Translations under genes and position numbers: made by a program
Notes under the pieces: model-generated
What the model was told of the DNA's origin: nothing
Database searches by the model: none
Seen by the model: the letters and a program-made list of their open reading frames with translations, nothing else
Assembly (NCBI GenBank): GCA_022601195.1
Contig: JAHZIX010000017.1
Location: 248,001 to 312,000 of the forward strand
Direction: 5' to 3'
DNA length: 64,000 nt
DNA from: Deltaproteobacteria bacterium
GTDB taxonomy: Bacteria > Acidobacteriota > Thermoanaerobaculia > Multivoradales > JAHZIX01
In this document: positions 18,591-28,641 of the stretch, in pieces
How the letters are laid out: each line of letters begins with the position of its first letter
How positions within the stretch are numbered: the first letter of the stretch is position 1

Positions 18591-21500
18591 CTAGAGATTC
18601 CGCCGGTACTCGCCACCCACCTCGTAGAGGGCATGGGTTATCTGGCCCAGGGAGCAATGTTCCACGGCCTCCATGAGGGCAGCGAAGATGTTGCCACCGG
18701 AAAGAGCGGCGCTCTTGAGGGTTGTCAGGCTTTTGGGGGATTCTTCTGCATGCTGAGCGTGGAAGGTCCGCAGGCGGTCGATGCACAACTCTTTCTCTTC
18801 CTTGGAGGCACGAGTCAACTCGACTCCCTGGGCCAACTGAGAGCTCTCAGAATCCTTGGCCAGGAAAGTATTGACCCCAATGATGGGGAGGGCTCCGCTG
18901 TGTTTGAGGTGCTCGTACTTCAAGGAGTCGTCCTGGATCTGGCCGCGCTGATATTGCAACTCCATAGCTCCGAGGACACCGCCCCGTTCCGTGAGCCGGT
19001 CGAATTCCGCCAGTACCGCTTCCTCCACGAGGTCCGTGAGCTCCTCGATGATGAAGGCTCCCTGGGTGGCATTCTCACAATTCACCAAGCCAAACTCTTT
19101 GTTGATGATCAGCTGAATGGCCATGGCTCGACGCACTGACTCACTGGTCGGAGTTGTAATCGCTTCATCGTAGGCATTGGTGTGGAGGCTCTGGGCATTG
19201 TCATAGGTCGCCAGCAATGCCTGCAGCGTGGTGCGAATATCGTTGAAGTCGATCTCCATGGCGTGGAGACTACGGCCACTGGTTTGGATGTGGTACTTGA
19301 GCTTCTGGCTACGAGCAGAGGCACCGTAGAGGCGTTTCATGGCTACGGCCCAGATACGCCTAGCCACTCTACCGATGACGCTGTACTCGGCATCCATGCC
19401 ATTGGAGAAGAAAAAAGAGAGATTGGGAGCGAAGTGGTCGATCTTCATACCCCGAGACAAGTAGTACTCGACGTAGGTAAAGCCGTTGGCCAAGGTGAAA
19501 GCCAGTTGATGCAGAGGGTTGGCTCCCGCTTCAGCGATGTGGTACCCGCTGATGGAGACGCTATAAAAATTTCGTACCTCGTGGTCGATGAAGAACTGCT
19601 GCACATCTCCCATCATTCGTAGGGCGAACTCGGTGGAGAAGATGCAGGTGTTTTGGCCCTGATCCTCCTTGAGAATGTCGGCCTGAACGGTTCCGCGCAC
19701 CCGGGCCAGCGCCTGGCTCCGCAGCTCCTCGTACTCTGCATCGCTGAGGAGGGCCCGCACCTCTTCCCAGGTAGCTTGGCGGTCAGCATCCGGAGCCAGT
19801 ACTTCTGAGTCCGAGATCTCCAGGCGTCCCTCGTCCTTCAGGAAGCGGCGGCAACGCTGGCGGATAGCGGTGGAGAAGAAGAAGGCCAGGATGGTCGGAG
19901 CTGGACCATTGATGGTCATGGAGACGGAAGTCGTTGGGTTCATGAGGTCGAAGCCAGCGTAGAGGCGCTCCGCTTCTTCGACGGTGAAAATGCTGACCCC
20001 GCTTTCCCCGATCTTGCCGTAAATGTCCGGACGAAACTCCGGATCTTCACCATAAAGGGTGATGGAGTCGAAAGCCGTGGACAGGCGCTTGGCGGATTGG
20101 CCGTCAGCGAGGAGATGGAACCGTTCATTGGTTCTCTCGGAAGGCCCCTCTCCAGCGAACATGCGGGTGGGATCTTCTGCCTGTCGTTTGAATGGGTAGA
20201 CTCCAGAGGTATAGGGATATTCCCCGGGAACATTCTCCAATTGGCGCCAGAAGAGCCGGTCTGCGGCCCCTCGGAAGCGGGGAAGAGCGACCTTGGGGAC
20301 TTTCGTCTCGGATAGAGTCGTGCGGAAATTGTCGACCCGAACCTCCCGGCCTCGGACTGCGTAGGTGAACACTTCATCTTGATAGGAGGCTTGCCAGGAG
20401 GCCCAGCCTCGAAGCAAGTCCAGGTTCTCTGGAGTCAGACGGTGCAAGTTTCGGTCGTACTCCTCCATGAGGTCGAGGAGGGCGGGGCGCTTCTTGGCTG
20501 CCGCCTCGACTCCCTGGGAACCAAAGGGGGTCCAGGCTTGCCGCTCACCTTGGCTCGGGCCCTCGAGCAAACGAATCGCTCCTTCGAGGGCCTCGATATC
20601 AGCGGCTGCGTCCGCTTGTTCTCTCGCCCAACTTCTATGTTCTCTCACCGCTTCAGAGATTTCGCTGAGGTAACGCTCTCGCCCAGGCTGGATGATCAGC
20701 TGTCGGGTATCTGTGGCGCGCCGACTGTCGGCGGGGTAGGAGCTCTTCCACTCCAAGTCAAACCGCTGATTGAGGGTCTGGATGAGATGACCATAGAGAG
20801 CATTGACGCCGGTATCGTTGAAGTGGGCCGCACTGGTACCGAAGATCGGCAGATCTTCTAGACTTTGGTCGAAACTCTCTCGATTTCTCCGCACCTGTTT
20901 CCGCACCTCGCGCAGCGCATCCTCACTGCCGCGACGGGTGTATTTGTTGATCGCCACCAAGTCTGCGTAGTCGAGCATCTCAATCTTCTCCAGTTGGCTC
21001 GGAGCGCCGAATTCACTGGTCATGACATAGAGGGAAAGGTCGGAGATCTCCGTGATGGCATTGTCACCCTGGCCGATACCGGCGGTCTCTACGAAAATGA
21101 GGTCGAAGGGGCCTGAACGCACCGCATCCAGAACTTGCTGCACCGCCGTCGAGACTTCGCCACGAGCCCCTCTGGTAGCCAAGGAGCGCATGTAGACCCG
21201 AGGGTTTTTGAGACTGTTGAATCGAATTCGATCCCCCAGCAGCGCGCCACCGGTGCGACGACGGGTTGGATCCACGCAGACGACGGCGATTTTCTTGTCT
21301 GTGAAATCGTGGACGAAGCGCCTCACTAATTCGTCTGTAAGGCTGCTCTTTCCCGCTCCGCCGGTCCCGGTGATTCCTACGATGGGGGGGCGATTCGTCT
21401 CCGTCGCAGCGGGTGCCGTTTGTTTTTGGGTCTCTTCTCGCGCCTGAGTGGTTCTCAGCTCAGCCAAGGTCAATTGGCGGGCCAGAGGCAGGTAGCTGCC

Positions 21501-21965
21501 ATTCATGCTCAGGGGGAGGTTCTCGGGTACGAAATCGCAGGTCTCCATGATCATGTTGATCATGCCCTGTAGACCGAGGGTCCGTCCATCTTCCGGTGAG
21601 AAAACTCGCTCGATGCCCTTGGCGTGGAGCTCTTCGATCTCTTCTGGGACGATCACCCCGCCGCCACCACCAAAAATTTTGACGTGGCCAGCTCCTCGCT
21701 CCTGAAGCATCTCCCGCATGTAGGTGAAGTACTCCATATGACCGCCCTGGTAGCTGGAAATAGCAATCCCTTGGGCGTCCTCCTGGATGGCCGCGTTGAC
21801 GACTTCTTCCACGCTACGGTTGTGGCCCAGGTGAATCACCTCAGCGCCGGTTCCCTGGAGGATCCGACGCATGATGTTGATCGATGCATCATGGCCGTCG
21901 AAGAGAGCGGCAGAAGTAATGATGCGAACGGGATGTTTGGGTCTGTAGGGCTCGACCTTGAGCAT
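18591..21965 (-). CDS. icmF: Fused isobutyryl-CoA mutase IcmF
   Basis: The 1124-residue single-chain mutase has an N-terminal cobalamin-binding domain with DGH (23-25) and the GGGGG loop. A MeaB-like GTPase domain follows, with Walker A GTGGAGKS at about 200-207 and an NKYTRR element. The C-terminal half is the acyl-CoA mutase barrel ([23 protein letters not shown]). This order defines IcmF, which interconverts isobutyryl-CoA and n-butyryl-CoA and in some species pivalyl/isovaleryl-CoA. The ATG at 21965 is chosen because AGAGGA lies 6 bases upstream; the open frame extends 29 residues further without support. It is convergent with the giant repeat gene and complements the separate mutAB-meaB operon. 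Confidence 0.95.
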   Translation of the reverse strand: MLKVEPYRPKHPVRIITSAALFDGHDASINIMRRILQGTGAEVIHLGHNRSVEEVVNAAIQEDAQGIAISSYQGGHMEYFTYMREMLQERGAGHVKIFGGGGGVIVPEEIEELHAKGIERVFSPEDGRTLGLQGMINMIMETCDFVPENLPLSMNGSYLPLARQLTLAELRTTQAREETQKQTAPAATETNRPPIVGITGTGGAGKSSLTDELVRRFVHDFTDKKIAVVCVDPTRRRTGGALLGDRIRFNSLKNPRVYMRSLATRGARGEVSTAVQQVLDAVRSGPFDLIFVETAGIGQGDNAITEISDLSLYVMTSEFGAPSQLEKIEMLDYADLVAINKYTRRGSEDALREVRKQVRRNRESFDQSLEDLPIFGTSAAHFNDTGVNALYGHLIQTLNQRFDLEWKSSYPADSRRATDTRQLIIQPGRERYLSEISEAVREHRSWAREQADAAADIEALEGAIRLLEGPSQGERQAWTPFGSQGVEAAAKKRPALLDLMEEYDRNLHRLTPENLDLLRGWASWQASYQDEVFTYAVRGREVRVDNFRTTLSETKVPKVALPRFRGAADRLFWRQLENVPGEYPYTSGVYPFKRQAEDPTRMFAGEGPSERTNERFHLLADGQSAKRLSTAFDSITLYGEDPEFRPDIYGKIGESGVSIFTVEEAERLYAGFDLMNPTTSVSMTINGPAPTILAFFFSTAIRQRCRRFLKDEGRLEISDSEVLAPDADRQATWEEVRALLSDAEYEELRSQALARVRGTVQADILKEDQGQNTCIFSTEFALRMMGDVQQFFIDHEVRNFYSVSISGYHIAEAGANPLHQLAFTLANGFTYVEYYLSRGMKIDHFAPNLSFFFSNGMDAEYSVIGRVARRIWAVAMKRLYGASARSQKLKYHIQTSGRSLHAMEIDFNDIRTTLQALLATYDNAQSLHTNAYDEAITTPTSESVRRAMAIQLIINKEFGLVNCENATQGAFIIEELTDLVEEAVLAEFDRLTERGGVLGAMELQYQRGQIQDDSLKYEHLKHSGALPIIGVNTFLAKDSESSQLAQGVELTRASKEEKELCIDRLRTFHAQHAEESPKSLTTLKSAALSGGNIFAALMEAVEHCSLGQITHALYEVGGEYRRNL

Positions 21966-22357
21966 GGATAGTCCTCTTACAAAAACGTACCGAAGATACG
22001 GGCGTACACGGTTGTTGGGAGGGCGCCCTGGGCGCACGCCGCTCCTGTTCATGCTAGATCATACGGCAGACATCGTCCACAGAGGTTCACCTCTCAGAGT
22101 TTCCCATTTTCTCAGTCTGGCTAGTCGGTGGGCTGGAGCACTGTCCCACGGGGAGCTTTCCTAGGCGGTAGACGAGCGACAGGATTTCTCGGCCGTGCCT
22201 GCCGGCCGGTGGGCTGTTACAATCCTAAGATGTCCTCTTAGCAGCGTTGGGCCGAAGGGAGGCGGGGTCTCGCCGGTCGTGTGATCCGGATCGTCCCCGA
22301 ACCTCACTGAGAGTTTACTCAGAGCTCACGGCCTTTTCGGAAGGAATTTCAATCACG
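21966..22357. other. Intergenic region between divergent icmF and the DinB-like gene
   Basis: About 390 bases hold the promoters of two divergent genes. A TACAAT at 22218-22223 could be a -10 element for the plus-strand gene, but no good -35 is spaced from it. An AGGGCGCCCT palindrome lies around 22019-22028. No open frame here has coding character, and no riboswitch was recognised. Confidence 0.4.
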
Positions 22358-22849
22358 ATGCACCCATTGAAGATGGCCGGCGAGTTGCTCAAATACACCT
22401 TGTGGGCAGATCGCCGAATTGTCGCGGCGGTGAGTCTCGTGAGGGAGGAAGATGCGAGCCGGTCGGCTGGGACTAGCCATGGCTCTCTCGTCGGGACTCT
22501 CGCTCACATTCTCGGTGCGGAACAGATGTGGTTCTCTCGCTGGGTGGGCGATCCCTTGAACGAGGTGCCAGGCATTCAGGAGTACGCAGACCTGGCGGCG
22601 GTCAAGAATGGCTTCGAGGAATTCTGGCCTCAAATGGAATTCTTCATCGCTTCTTTGAGTCAAGAGCTCTTGCAAGGGGACGTCGATTGGAACAATAGCC
22701 GAGGGGAAACCCATCGCCGAAAGCTCTGGCAGTGTATTCTTCACTTGGCGAACCACTCTAGCTACCACCGGGGTCAAGTGGTCACCTTGCTGCGTCAGCT
22801 CGGATACGAACCTCCAGCTACCGATTTGATCTACTTCTTCGAAGACTGA
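22358..22849 (+). CDS. DinB-family putative metal-dependent protein
   Basis: The 163-residue four-helix-bundle protein is of the DinB/YfiT-like superfamily. Its C-terminal half has the metal-site pattern LHLANHSSYHRGQVVTLLRQLG with two His spaced H-x3-H, and an earlier His in TLAHILGAEQ could be the third ligand. Family members include thiol transferases and many uncharacterised proteins, so no reaction is assigned. The ATG at 22358 is preferred; GGAAGGA lies about 13 bases upstream and the frame before it has no conserved sequence. It stands alone between icmF and a response regulator gene. Confidence 0.8.
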   Translation: MHPLKMAGELLKYTLWADRRIVAAVSLVREEDASRSAGTSHGSLVGTLAHILGAEQMWFSRWVGDPLNEVPGIQEYADLAAVKNGFEEFWPQMEFFIASLSQELLQGDVDWNNSRGETHRRKLWQCILHLANHSSYHRGQVVTLLRQLGYEPPATDLIYFFED

Positions 22850-22934
22850 AATCTTTCCGAGAGGCCTGGTACCGCAGTGATTGACTCATCGCAGGCTCGA
22901 TGCTACTTTTACGCGCGTAAATTACGGAGGAATA

Positions 22935-24047
22935 ATGAGTAAGACGATCCTGCTGGCGGATGACAGCGTGACCATTCAGAAAGTCATCGAGCTGACTTTC
23001 ATGGACCAGGACTACGATCTCGATGCGGTGAGCAACGGTGACGACGCCCTGGAGCGCTTGGGGCAGTCCTCTCCGGACTTCGTGATCGCTGACGTGCACA
23101 TGCCCGGAGCTTCCGGATACGAGGTGGCACGTCGCTCGAAGGAGCGCTACCCGGAAGTGCCAGTGTTGCTTCTCGTCGGCACCTTTGAGCCCTTTGACGA
23201 AGGTGAATTTCGCTCCAGTGGAGCCGATCAAACGCTGAAGAAGCCCTTCGATTCACAGGAGTTGCTGCGAATCGTGGGCGAGCTGTCACCTAGCGCTTCC
23301 AGCGAAACGGAAGTTGAGGCTGCTCCAGCATCCAGTGGACCAGCACTAGGCGGAGAGATGCCTGCTGAGTCCGTTGCCCCGCCTGCCGACTCTGATTCTG
23401 GCGCAGATGCCTGGACGACGACTCCCTTTAACCTCCGCGCGGAACCCGCCGCTGAAGCGGCAACCGAGCCGTCGGAAGAAGTGGTCGCTGAGCCAGCCTC
23501 CGATATTTGGGCTGCCGAGCCGGAAGATGTCGTGGAGTCAGAATCGGCGGTAACTCCCCCTGTTGAAGTGGTAGCGGAGCCCGTCGTTGCCGAGGAACCA
23601 CTCCAAGCCGTAGCCGAGCCGGCAGCCGTGGATCTTCCAGAGTTTGCTCCCATAGCCGTCGAACCGTCCGCGGTCGAAGCACCCAAGATGGAAGAGACAG
23701 CTGCTGAGCTAATTCCAGAACAGGAAGTAGCTGTCGACGAGGCGGACGCTGTTGGTGAGTTGGAAAGCGCCGAGCTCGCAAGCCCAGAGGTCGCTAGCCC
23801 AGAGCCGGAAGCCCCAGAACCGGAAGCTCCAGAGCCGGAAGCTCCAGAACCAATCGCCACCGAGGTCACACCATCCGCGGCTTTCAGCGGTGGCCTCTCC
23901 GAAGATGATGTCGAGCGCATTGCTCGTCGAGTCGTGGAGAAGTTGAGCGAGAAGATGACTCGTGAGATCGCTTGGGAAGTTATCCCAGACCTGGCCGAAG
24001 TGGTGATCAAGGATCGCCTGCGGGAATTGGAAAGCCAGGTAGAGTAG
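22935..24047 (+). CDS. Response regulator with Pro/Glu/Ala-rich linker and conserved C-terminal helix
   Basis: The 370-residue protein has an N-terminal receiver (about 1-118) with D9-D10, phosphoacceptor D53 and K103. About 190 residues of low-complexity acidic Ala/Pro/Glu linker follow. The C-terminal segment (about 318-370) is predicted helical and reads VERIARRVVEKLSEKMTRE then AWEVIPDLAE. Receivers with this tail occur in deltaproteobacteria and acidobacteria; the tail resembles multimerisation helices rather than a DNA-binding domain. GGAGG sits 4 bases before the ATG at 22935. Three 15-base near-repeats encode the PEPEA units near 23800-23850. No kinase is adjacent. Confidence 0.85.
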   Translation: MSKTILLADDSVTIQKVIELTFMDQDYDLDAVSNGDDALERLGQSSPDFVIADVHMPGASGYEVARRSKERYPEVPVLLLVGTFEPFDEGEFRSSGADQTLKKPFDSQELLRIVGELSPSASSETEVEAAPASSGPALGGEMPAESVAPPADSDSGADAWTTTPFNLRAEPAAEAATEPSEEVVAEPASDIWAAEPEDVVESESAVTPPVEVVAEPVVAEEPLQAVAEPAAVDLPEFAPIAVEPSAVEAPKMEETAAELIPEQEVAVDEADAVGELESAELASPEVASPEPEAPEPEAPEPEAPEPIATEVTPSAAFSGGLSEDDVERIARRVVEKLSEKMTREIAWEVIPDLAEVVIKDRLRELESQVE

Positions 24048-24123
24048 GTAGTGTCAGAAGAGCCTTTGAGCCTTCTGGTTGCCTATGGTGGCGCCGATGC
24101 TCTCTGGCTCTACCGGTACCCAG

Positions 24124-24259
24124 CTCAGCTCGCAAGCTGTCTCCACGCAAGGGCTATCTCAGCTTGATGGCGATTTCATCACGAGGGCCAACTCAGCTCG
24201 AAGGCCCTGGCAGCTCTCAGGTCACCTCAGCCCGAAGACGACTGCCAATAGTGGGTGAC
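24124..24259. repeat. Four degenerate 34-bp direct repeats upstream of valS
   Basis: The heptamer CTCAGCT (CTCAGCC in the last copy) recurs at exactly 34-base spacing at 24124, 24158, 24192 and 24226. Partial agreement continues in each unit, with a CGAAGG-like element after the heptamer and a GAGGGCC-like element near the end. The period is not a multiple of three, so the repeats do not encode protein repeats. An AGGTCACC/GGTGACCT inverted repeat (24219-24226, 24254-24261) overlaps the last units. Confidence 0.55.
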
Positions 24260-24409
24260 CTCCCTTCCCATCGGAGCCGTGAAGGCCTCGAGGGTGCTTC
24301 GCCTACATCTACGCGGACCGGGCGGGGCCGCTGCAGGTTCCAAACCAGACGAAGATTCCTAACCAGACGAAAAACAGAACCGATAGAAACTGGGGCATCC
24401 TGAAGCACC
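24260..24409. other. Remaining leader region before valS
   Basis: No gene is supported in the 362-base gap between the response regulator and valS. Just before valS an 11-base direct repeat AACCAGACGAA occurs at 24344-24354 and 24362-24372, spaced 18 bases. I looked for a T-box leader (the AGGGTGGNACCGCG core) and did not find one. No strong promoter was identified. Confidence 0.4.
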
Positions 24410-27025
24410 ATGGATAAGCACTTCGACCCGAAGAGTTATGAACAGAAATGGCAGACCTATTGGTCGGAGAACGATGTTTTTCGGACTCCCAATGGTCCCC
24501 TAGAGTCGAGTTTCTGCATCATGATCCCGCCCCCCAATGTGACGGGCAAGCTGCATATTGGCCATGCTCTTCAATCGGCTTTGCAGGACCTTCTGGTTCG
24601 TTGGCACCGCATGCAGGGCCGGCAAGCTCTGTGGCTTCCCGGAACAGACCACGCGGGGATAGCGACTCAGCTCATGGTGGAGAAGCAGCTCGAAGCCGAA
24701 GGAAGCTCACGGGAAGAGATCGGCCGAGAAGCGTTCCTGAAGCGGGCTTGGCAATGGAAGGAGCAATACCAAGGGAACATTCGTAAGCAATTAGATCTCT
24801 TGGGATCCAGCTGTGATTGGAGCCGCGAACGATTCACCCTCGACGATGGATTTTCCCGAGCCGTACGAGAAGCTTTCGTGCAGCTCTACAAGGAAGGCCT
24901 CATCTATCGCGGCGAGTACATCGTCAATTGGTCACCGAGGCTCAATACGGCCATCTCTGACCTCGAAGTGGAGATGCGCGAGATGCGGGGCAAGCTCTAC
25001 CATATGGCTTACTCCGTCGAAGGAAGCGACGAAAGGGTCGTCGTTGCCACGACTCGCCCCGAGACCTTGTTGGGCGACACGGCTATCGCGATGCACCCGG
25101 AGGATGAGCGCTATCAGCACCTTCGCAAGCGGGTTGCGATTCTACCGATCCTCGGTCGCACTTTGCCGTTCATTGCGGACGATGTGGTCGAACCGGGCTT
25201 TGGTACGGGCTTGGTGAAAGTGACTCCCTTTCACGACCCTAACGACTTCGAGATGGGGCAGAGGCACGGGTTGGAGCTGATTCAGGTGATCGATCGCCGG
25301 GGAAAGATGACCGCAGCGGCTGGGCCTGATTTCGAGGGCCTGGATCGCTTCGAAGCTCGACGAAAGATCGTCGAGCGATTGGAGCAAGAGGGCCGTCTGA
25401 TCAAGGTCGAAGAACACCTTCACAACGTCGGCCATAGCCAACGTAGCGACGAGCCCGTGGAACCCCTCGTTTCGACCCAATGGTTCTGCAACGTCTCTTC
25501 CATGGCAAAACGAGCCCTCGACGCTGTCGAAGAGGGAGAGTTGCAGTTGGTTCCCGACTCCTGGGGAAAAACTTGGAGCCACTGGTTATCCAATATCCAA
25601 CCCTGGTGTGTGTCTCGTCAATTGTGGTGGGGCCATCAGATTCCCGCCTGGTACACCTCAGACGGAAAAGTCTTTGTGGCCAACAGTTTAGAGGAGGCCA
25701 TCGAAGAAGCCGGGACCGATGAGCTGACCCGAGATGTGGATGTGTTGGACACCTGGTTCTCATCCGGTCTCTGGCCCTTCGCAACTCTTGGATGGCCCGA
25801 AGAAACGCCCGATATGGCCAGTTTCTACCCCACCAACGTCCTCATCACAGGCTATGACATCTTGTTTTTCTGGGTAGCTCGAATGGCCATGATGGGGCTT
25901 CACTTCACCGATACTCTACCTTTTTCAGCGGTTCATCTGACGGGCTTGGTACGGGATGCCAAGGGTCACAAGATGTCGAAGACGAGAGGGAATACCGTCG
26001 ACCCCTTGGATCTGGTCGATGAATATGGCGCGGACGCCCTTCGCTTTACGCTGACGGTCCTCGACAGCCCCGGGAGGGATATTCCTCTCGATCCGGAGCG
26101 CATGGCGGGCTACCGAGCTTTCGGTAACAAATTGTGGAACGCGACTCGTTTTGCCCTTTCGCGGGTGGGAGAGGCGAAGGTTCAAGAAAGTTTGGATTTT
26201 GCCCAATTGGAAGCTCCGGAACGGTGGATCCTGAGCCGGCTCTCCGCCACTGCCGAGGAGGTCAACGCCAAGTTCGCCACTTTCCGGTTCGACGAGGCCT
26301 GCAACTGTCTCTACCACTTTTTCTGGCATGAGCTATGCGACTGGTACCTAGAATTCTCAAAGCCGGCCCTTGGGGGAGAGGCACCTCGTCCGTTGGTCGG
26401 GGAGGTTGTTCTGACCGCCTTGGATCGGAGTCTCCGGTTGCTCCATCCGGTGATGCCGTACCTCACCGAGGAATTGTGGCAGCGCCTGCCGGGTCACGAA
26501 GCGATTCATCCCACGACCATCGCTCTGGCTCCCTATCCTCAAGCGGAGGAGGGCTGGCGGGATCCTCAAGGGGAAAGCCAGATGCAGGCCCTCATCGAGG
26601 TGATCACTCGATTGCGCTCCATTCGCAAGGAGATGGGGCTGCCTCCGGGCGAGAAAGTCAAACTTTTCGCCAGCTCTGAGATTGCTGGGATGGAGTCTTT
26701 TCTGAAGGTTGAGGAACCCTTGTTGAGTTTTCTCGGCCGGCTAGAGAGCTTTGAGATAGCGCCGCCTCCGGAAGGCAGCTCTCGGGATCTGGTAGCTGGA
26801 ATCGAAATCGCTGTGACTGCGGAGCGGGAATTGAGTCCAGCTCAACGCCAGAAAGTCCAGAAGGAGATCGAGAAGCTTGCCGAAGAGATCGATAAAGGGG
26901 AGCAGCGACTGAACAATCAACATTTTCTCAGCAAAGCACCAGCAGCGGTGGTTGAGAAGAGTCGTCAGCGTCTGGTGGAGCTCAGCGAGAGGCGGGCGAG
27001 CCTACAGGCGAGCCTCGAGGGCTGA
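24410..27025 (+). CDS. valS: Valyl-tRNA synthetase
   Basis: The 871-residue class Ia aminoacyl-tRNA synthetase charges tRNA-Val. The ATP-binding signature HIGH is at 49-52 inside PPPNVTGKLHIGHAL, and KMSKT is at 521-525. An editing domain lies between them, and a C-terminal coiled coil (about 805-871), typical for ValS, ends the protein. The length fits the family. It is followed 12 bases later by birA. Confidence 0.97.
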   Translation: MDKHFDPKSYEQKWQTYWSENDVFRTPNGPLESSFCIMIPPPNVTGKLHIGHALQSALQDLLVRWHRMQGRQALWLPGTDHAGIATQLMVEKQLEAEGSSREEIGREAFLKRAWQWKEQYQGNIRKQLDLLGSSCDWSRERFTLDDGFSRAVREAFVQLYKEGLIYRGEYIVNWSPRLNTAISDLEVEMREMRGKLYHMAYSVEGSDERVVVATTRPETLLGDTAIAMHPEDERYQHLRKRVAILPILGRTLPFIADDVVEPGFGTGLVKVTPFHDPNDFEMGQRHGLELIQVIDRRGKMTAAAGPDFEGLDRFEARRKIVERLEQEGRLIKVEEHLHNVGHSQRSDEPVEPLVSTQWFCNVSSMAKRALDAVEEGELQLVPDSWGKTWSHWLSNIQPWCVSRQLWWGHQIPAWYTSDGKVFVANSLEEAIEEAGTDELTRDVDVLDTWFSSGLWPFATLGWPEETPDMASFYPTNVLITGYDILFFWVARMAMMGLHFTDTLPFSAVHLTGLVRDAKGHKMSKTRGNTVDPLDLVDEYGADALRFTLTVLDSPGRDIPLDPERMAGYRAFGNKLWNATRFALSRVGEAKVQESLDFAQLEAPERWILSRLSATAEEVNAKFATFRFDEACNCLYHFFWHELCDWYLEFSKPALGGEAPRPLVGEVVLTALDRSLRLLHPVMPYLTEELWQRLPGHEAIHPTTIALAPYPQAEEGWRDPQGESQMQALIEVITRLRSIRKEMGLPPGEKVKLFASSEIAGMESFLKVEEPLLSFLGRLESFEIAPPPEGSSRDLVAGIEIAVTAERELSPAQRQKVQKEIEKLAEEIDKGEQRLNNQHFLSKAPAAVVEKSRQRLVELSERRASLQASLEG

Positions 27026-27037
27026 TTCCGGCTTTTC

Positions 27038-27841
27038 ATGGGCTTCCGTGGCTACTTAGATGAGCTTTTGGCGTTGCGCCCTTCGTCGGGGCGCGACAAT
27101 CTCATCGTGGTCGAAGCCATCGGTTCGACTCAAAAATTGGCCAGTCGTTTCGTCCGGGAGTACACCGGCGAGGGGAGACAGGTCCCTGAAGCGATCGTCA
27201 TTGCCTATCAGCAGACCGCTGGCCGAGGGCGACATGGTAGGAGTTGGTCGAGTCCTGCGGGAGCTGGGGTCTTCGTCACCCTCCTTCGCCGCTTCCCTGC
27301 CGATCGGGAAGTGCGAAACCTTCCTCTCTTGATGGCAGTTTCCTTGGCGGAAGCGATCGAGGTTTATCTGGGCGACGGTGATAGCTGTCAGCTCAAATGG
27401 CCCAACGACCTTCTGATCAGAAAACGAAAAGTGGGTGGCATCCTGATCGACATCAAATCTCGATCAGGGGAAGCTGCCGTTGGTCTTCTGGGCTTTGGCA
27501 TCAACCATAGTCATCGAACTGAAGAGCTCCCCGCAAAGCCATCCATCTCCCTGGCGGATTGTGCTCCCTCCCTACCTAGCCTGGCTGAGCTCACCGATCG
27601 AGTCCTCTCGACCACAACCCATCATCTGACGCGGTTGGAAGATCAAGATTGGCTGATCGATCACTATCGGCGGAAGTCTGTTCACGCGCTAGGCGATCGA
27701 CTCACCTGCAAGATCGGTGAGAGGTATATCGATGGAGAGTTCATCGGCTTCGACCGGCAAGGCAGTCTGCGACTGAAGACCGAACAGGGAGAAGAGTGCG
27801 TAACCACCGGAGAGATATTCCAGGGAGCAGGGGATCTATGA
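27038..27841 (+). CDS. birA: Biotin--[acetyl-CoA-carboxylase] ligase
   Basis: The 267-residue biotin protein ligase has the biotinyl-AMP motif GRGRHGR (62-68) and KWPNDLL starting at K120, followed by a small C-terminal SH3-like domain. It activates biotin with ATP and attaches it to carboxylase carrier proteins. There is no N-terminal DNA-binding winged helix, so it should be an enzyme only and not a repressor of biotin genes. Its stop overlaps the coaX start (ATGA). Confidence 0.93.
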   Translation: MGFRGYLDELLALRPSSGRDNLIVVEAIGSTQKLASRFVREYTGEGRQVPEAIVIAYQQTAGRGRHGRSWSSPAGAGVFVTLLRRFPADREVRNLPLLMAVSLAEAIEVYLGDGDSCQLKWPNDLLIRKRKVGGILIDIKSRSGEAAVGLLGFGINHSHRTEELPAKPSISLADCAPSLPSLAELTDRVLSTTTHHLTRLEDQDWLIDHYRRKSVHALGDRLTCKIGERYIDGEFIGFDRQGSLRLKTEQGEECVTTGEIFQGAGDL

Positions 27842-28641
27842 GCACTGGGACAGACCGGGATCTCTTGATTTTGGTCGATGTGGGAAACACCAACGCCGTC
27901 TTTGGTGTCCTGAAAGAAAACGAGCTGATCTACCATTTCCGACTCTCGACCACGGCGCGTCGAACGGCCGATGAGTATGTAGCCCTCCTACTCCCCTTGC
28001 TGCAGCGGGCGGGCCTTGACCCAGGCCGAGTCGAGGCCGTGGTGATCTCCTCTGTGGTTCCTCCGCTGCATTTCGCTCTGGAACAGATGTCGCGCCAGGT
28101 TTTTGGCTGCGAGCCGATGTTTATCGACGCTCACACGGACACGGGACTGCCGCTTCGCTACGACCATCCAGCAGAGGTGGGAGCCGATCGAATCGTCAAT
28201 GCTCTGGCAGCCCGGGAGCTGCATGGCTCACCGGTCGTCGTGGTCGATTTTGGTACCGCCACTACTTTCGATGTGGTGAATGGGGAAGGGGAATACGTCG
28301 GCGGCTTGATAACTCCCGGGATCAGCATTTCTTCTGAGGCCCTGTTCGCCAAGGCCTCGCGCCTTTATCGGGTGGAAATCGTTCAACCGAAGAGTCTCAT
28401 AGGAAGCAATACGGAGGGCGCCATGCAGGCTGGCATCTTCTACGGCTTCTTGGGGCAAGTGGACGGCATCCTGGCGCGCTTGAAGCTGGAAATGCCCGGC
28501 CTCGAAACGGTCATTGCTACCGGTGGCTTGGCGGAGCTGATCGCCTCGGCTTCCAACCACATCGACCATGTAGACCAAATGTTGACTCTCACCGGCTTGC
28601 GGCTCATCTACCAGCGGAGTCGTCATGGCCTCCAAGAATGA
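27838..28641 (+). CDS. coaX: Type III pantothenate kinase
   Basis: The 267-residue ASKHA-fold kinase catalyses the first step of coenzyme A synthesis. DVGNTN (14-19) binds phosphate, GADRIVNAL and DFGTATTFD are the further CoaX signatures, and an ATGGL element follows near the end. The ATG at 27838 overlaps the birA stop, and AGGGAG lies upstream; birA-coaX adjacency is common in bacteria. Its 3' end overlaps the next gene by 17 bases. Confidence 0.94.
   Translation: MSTGTDRDLLILVDVGNTNAVFGVLKENELIYHFRLSTTARRTADEYVALLLPLLQRAGLDPGRVEAVVISSVVPPLHFALEQMSRQVFGCEPMFIDAHTDTGLPLRYDHPAEVGADRIVNALAARELHGSPVVVVDFGTATTFDVVNGEGEYVGGLITPGISISSEALFAKASRLYRVEIVQPKSLIGSNTEGAMQAGIFYGFLGQVDGILARLKLEMPGLETVIATGGLAELIASASNHIDHVDQMLTLTGLRLIYQRSRHGLQE

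Noticed and set aside
23228..24010. 260-codon reverse frame under the response regulator
   Set aside because: Its Ser/Ala/Gly/Thr-rich product is the antisense of the Ala/Pro/Glu low-complexity linker and has no independent support.
24048..24409. T-box riboswitch ahead of valS
   Set aside because: The conserved T-box core was not found and no terminator/antiterminator pair is evident.
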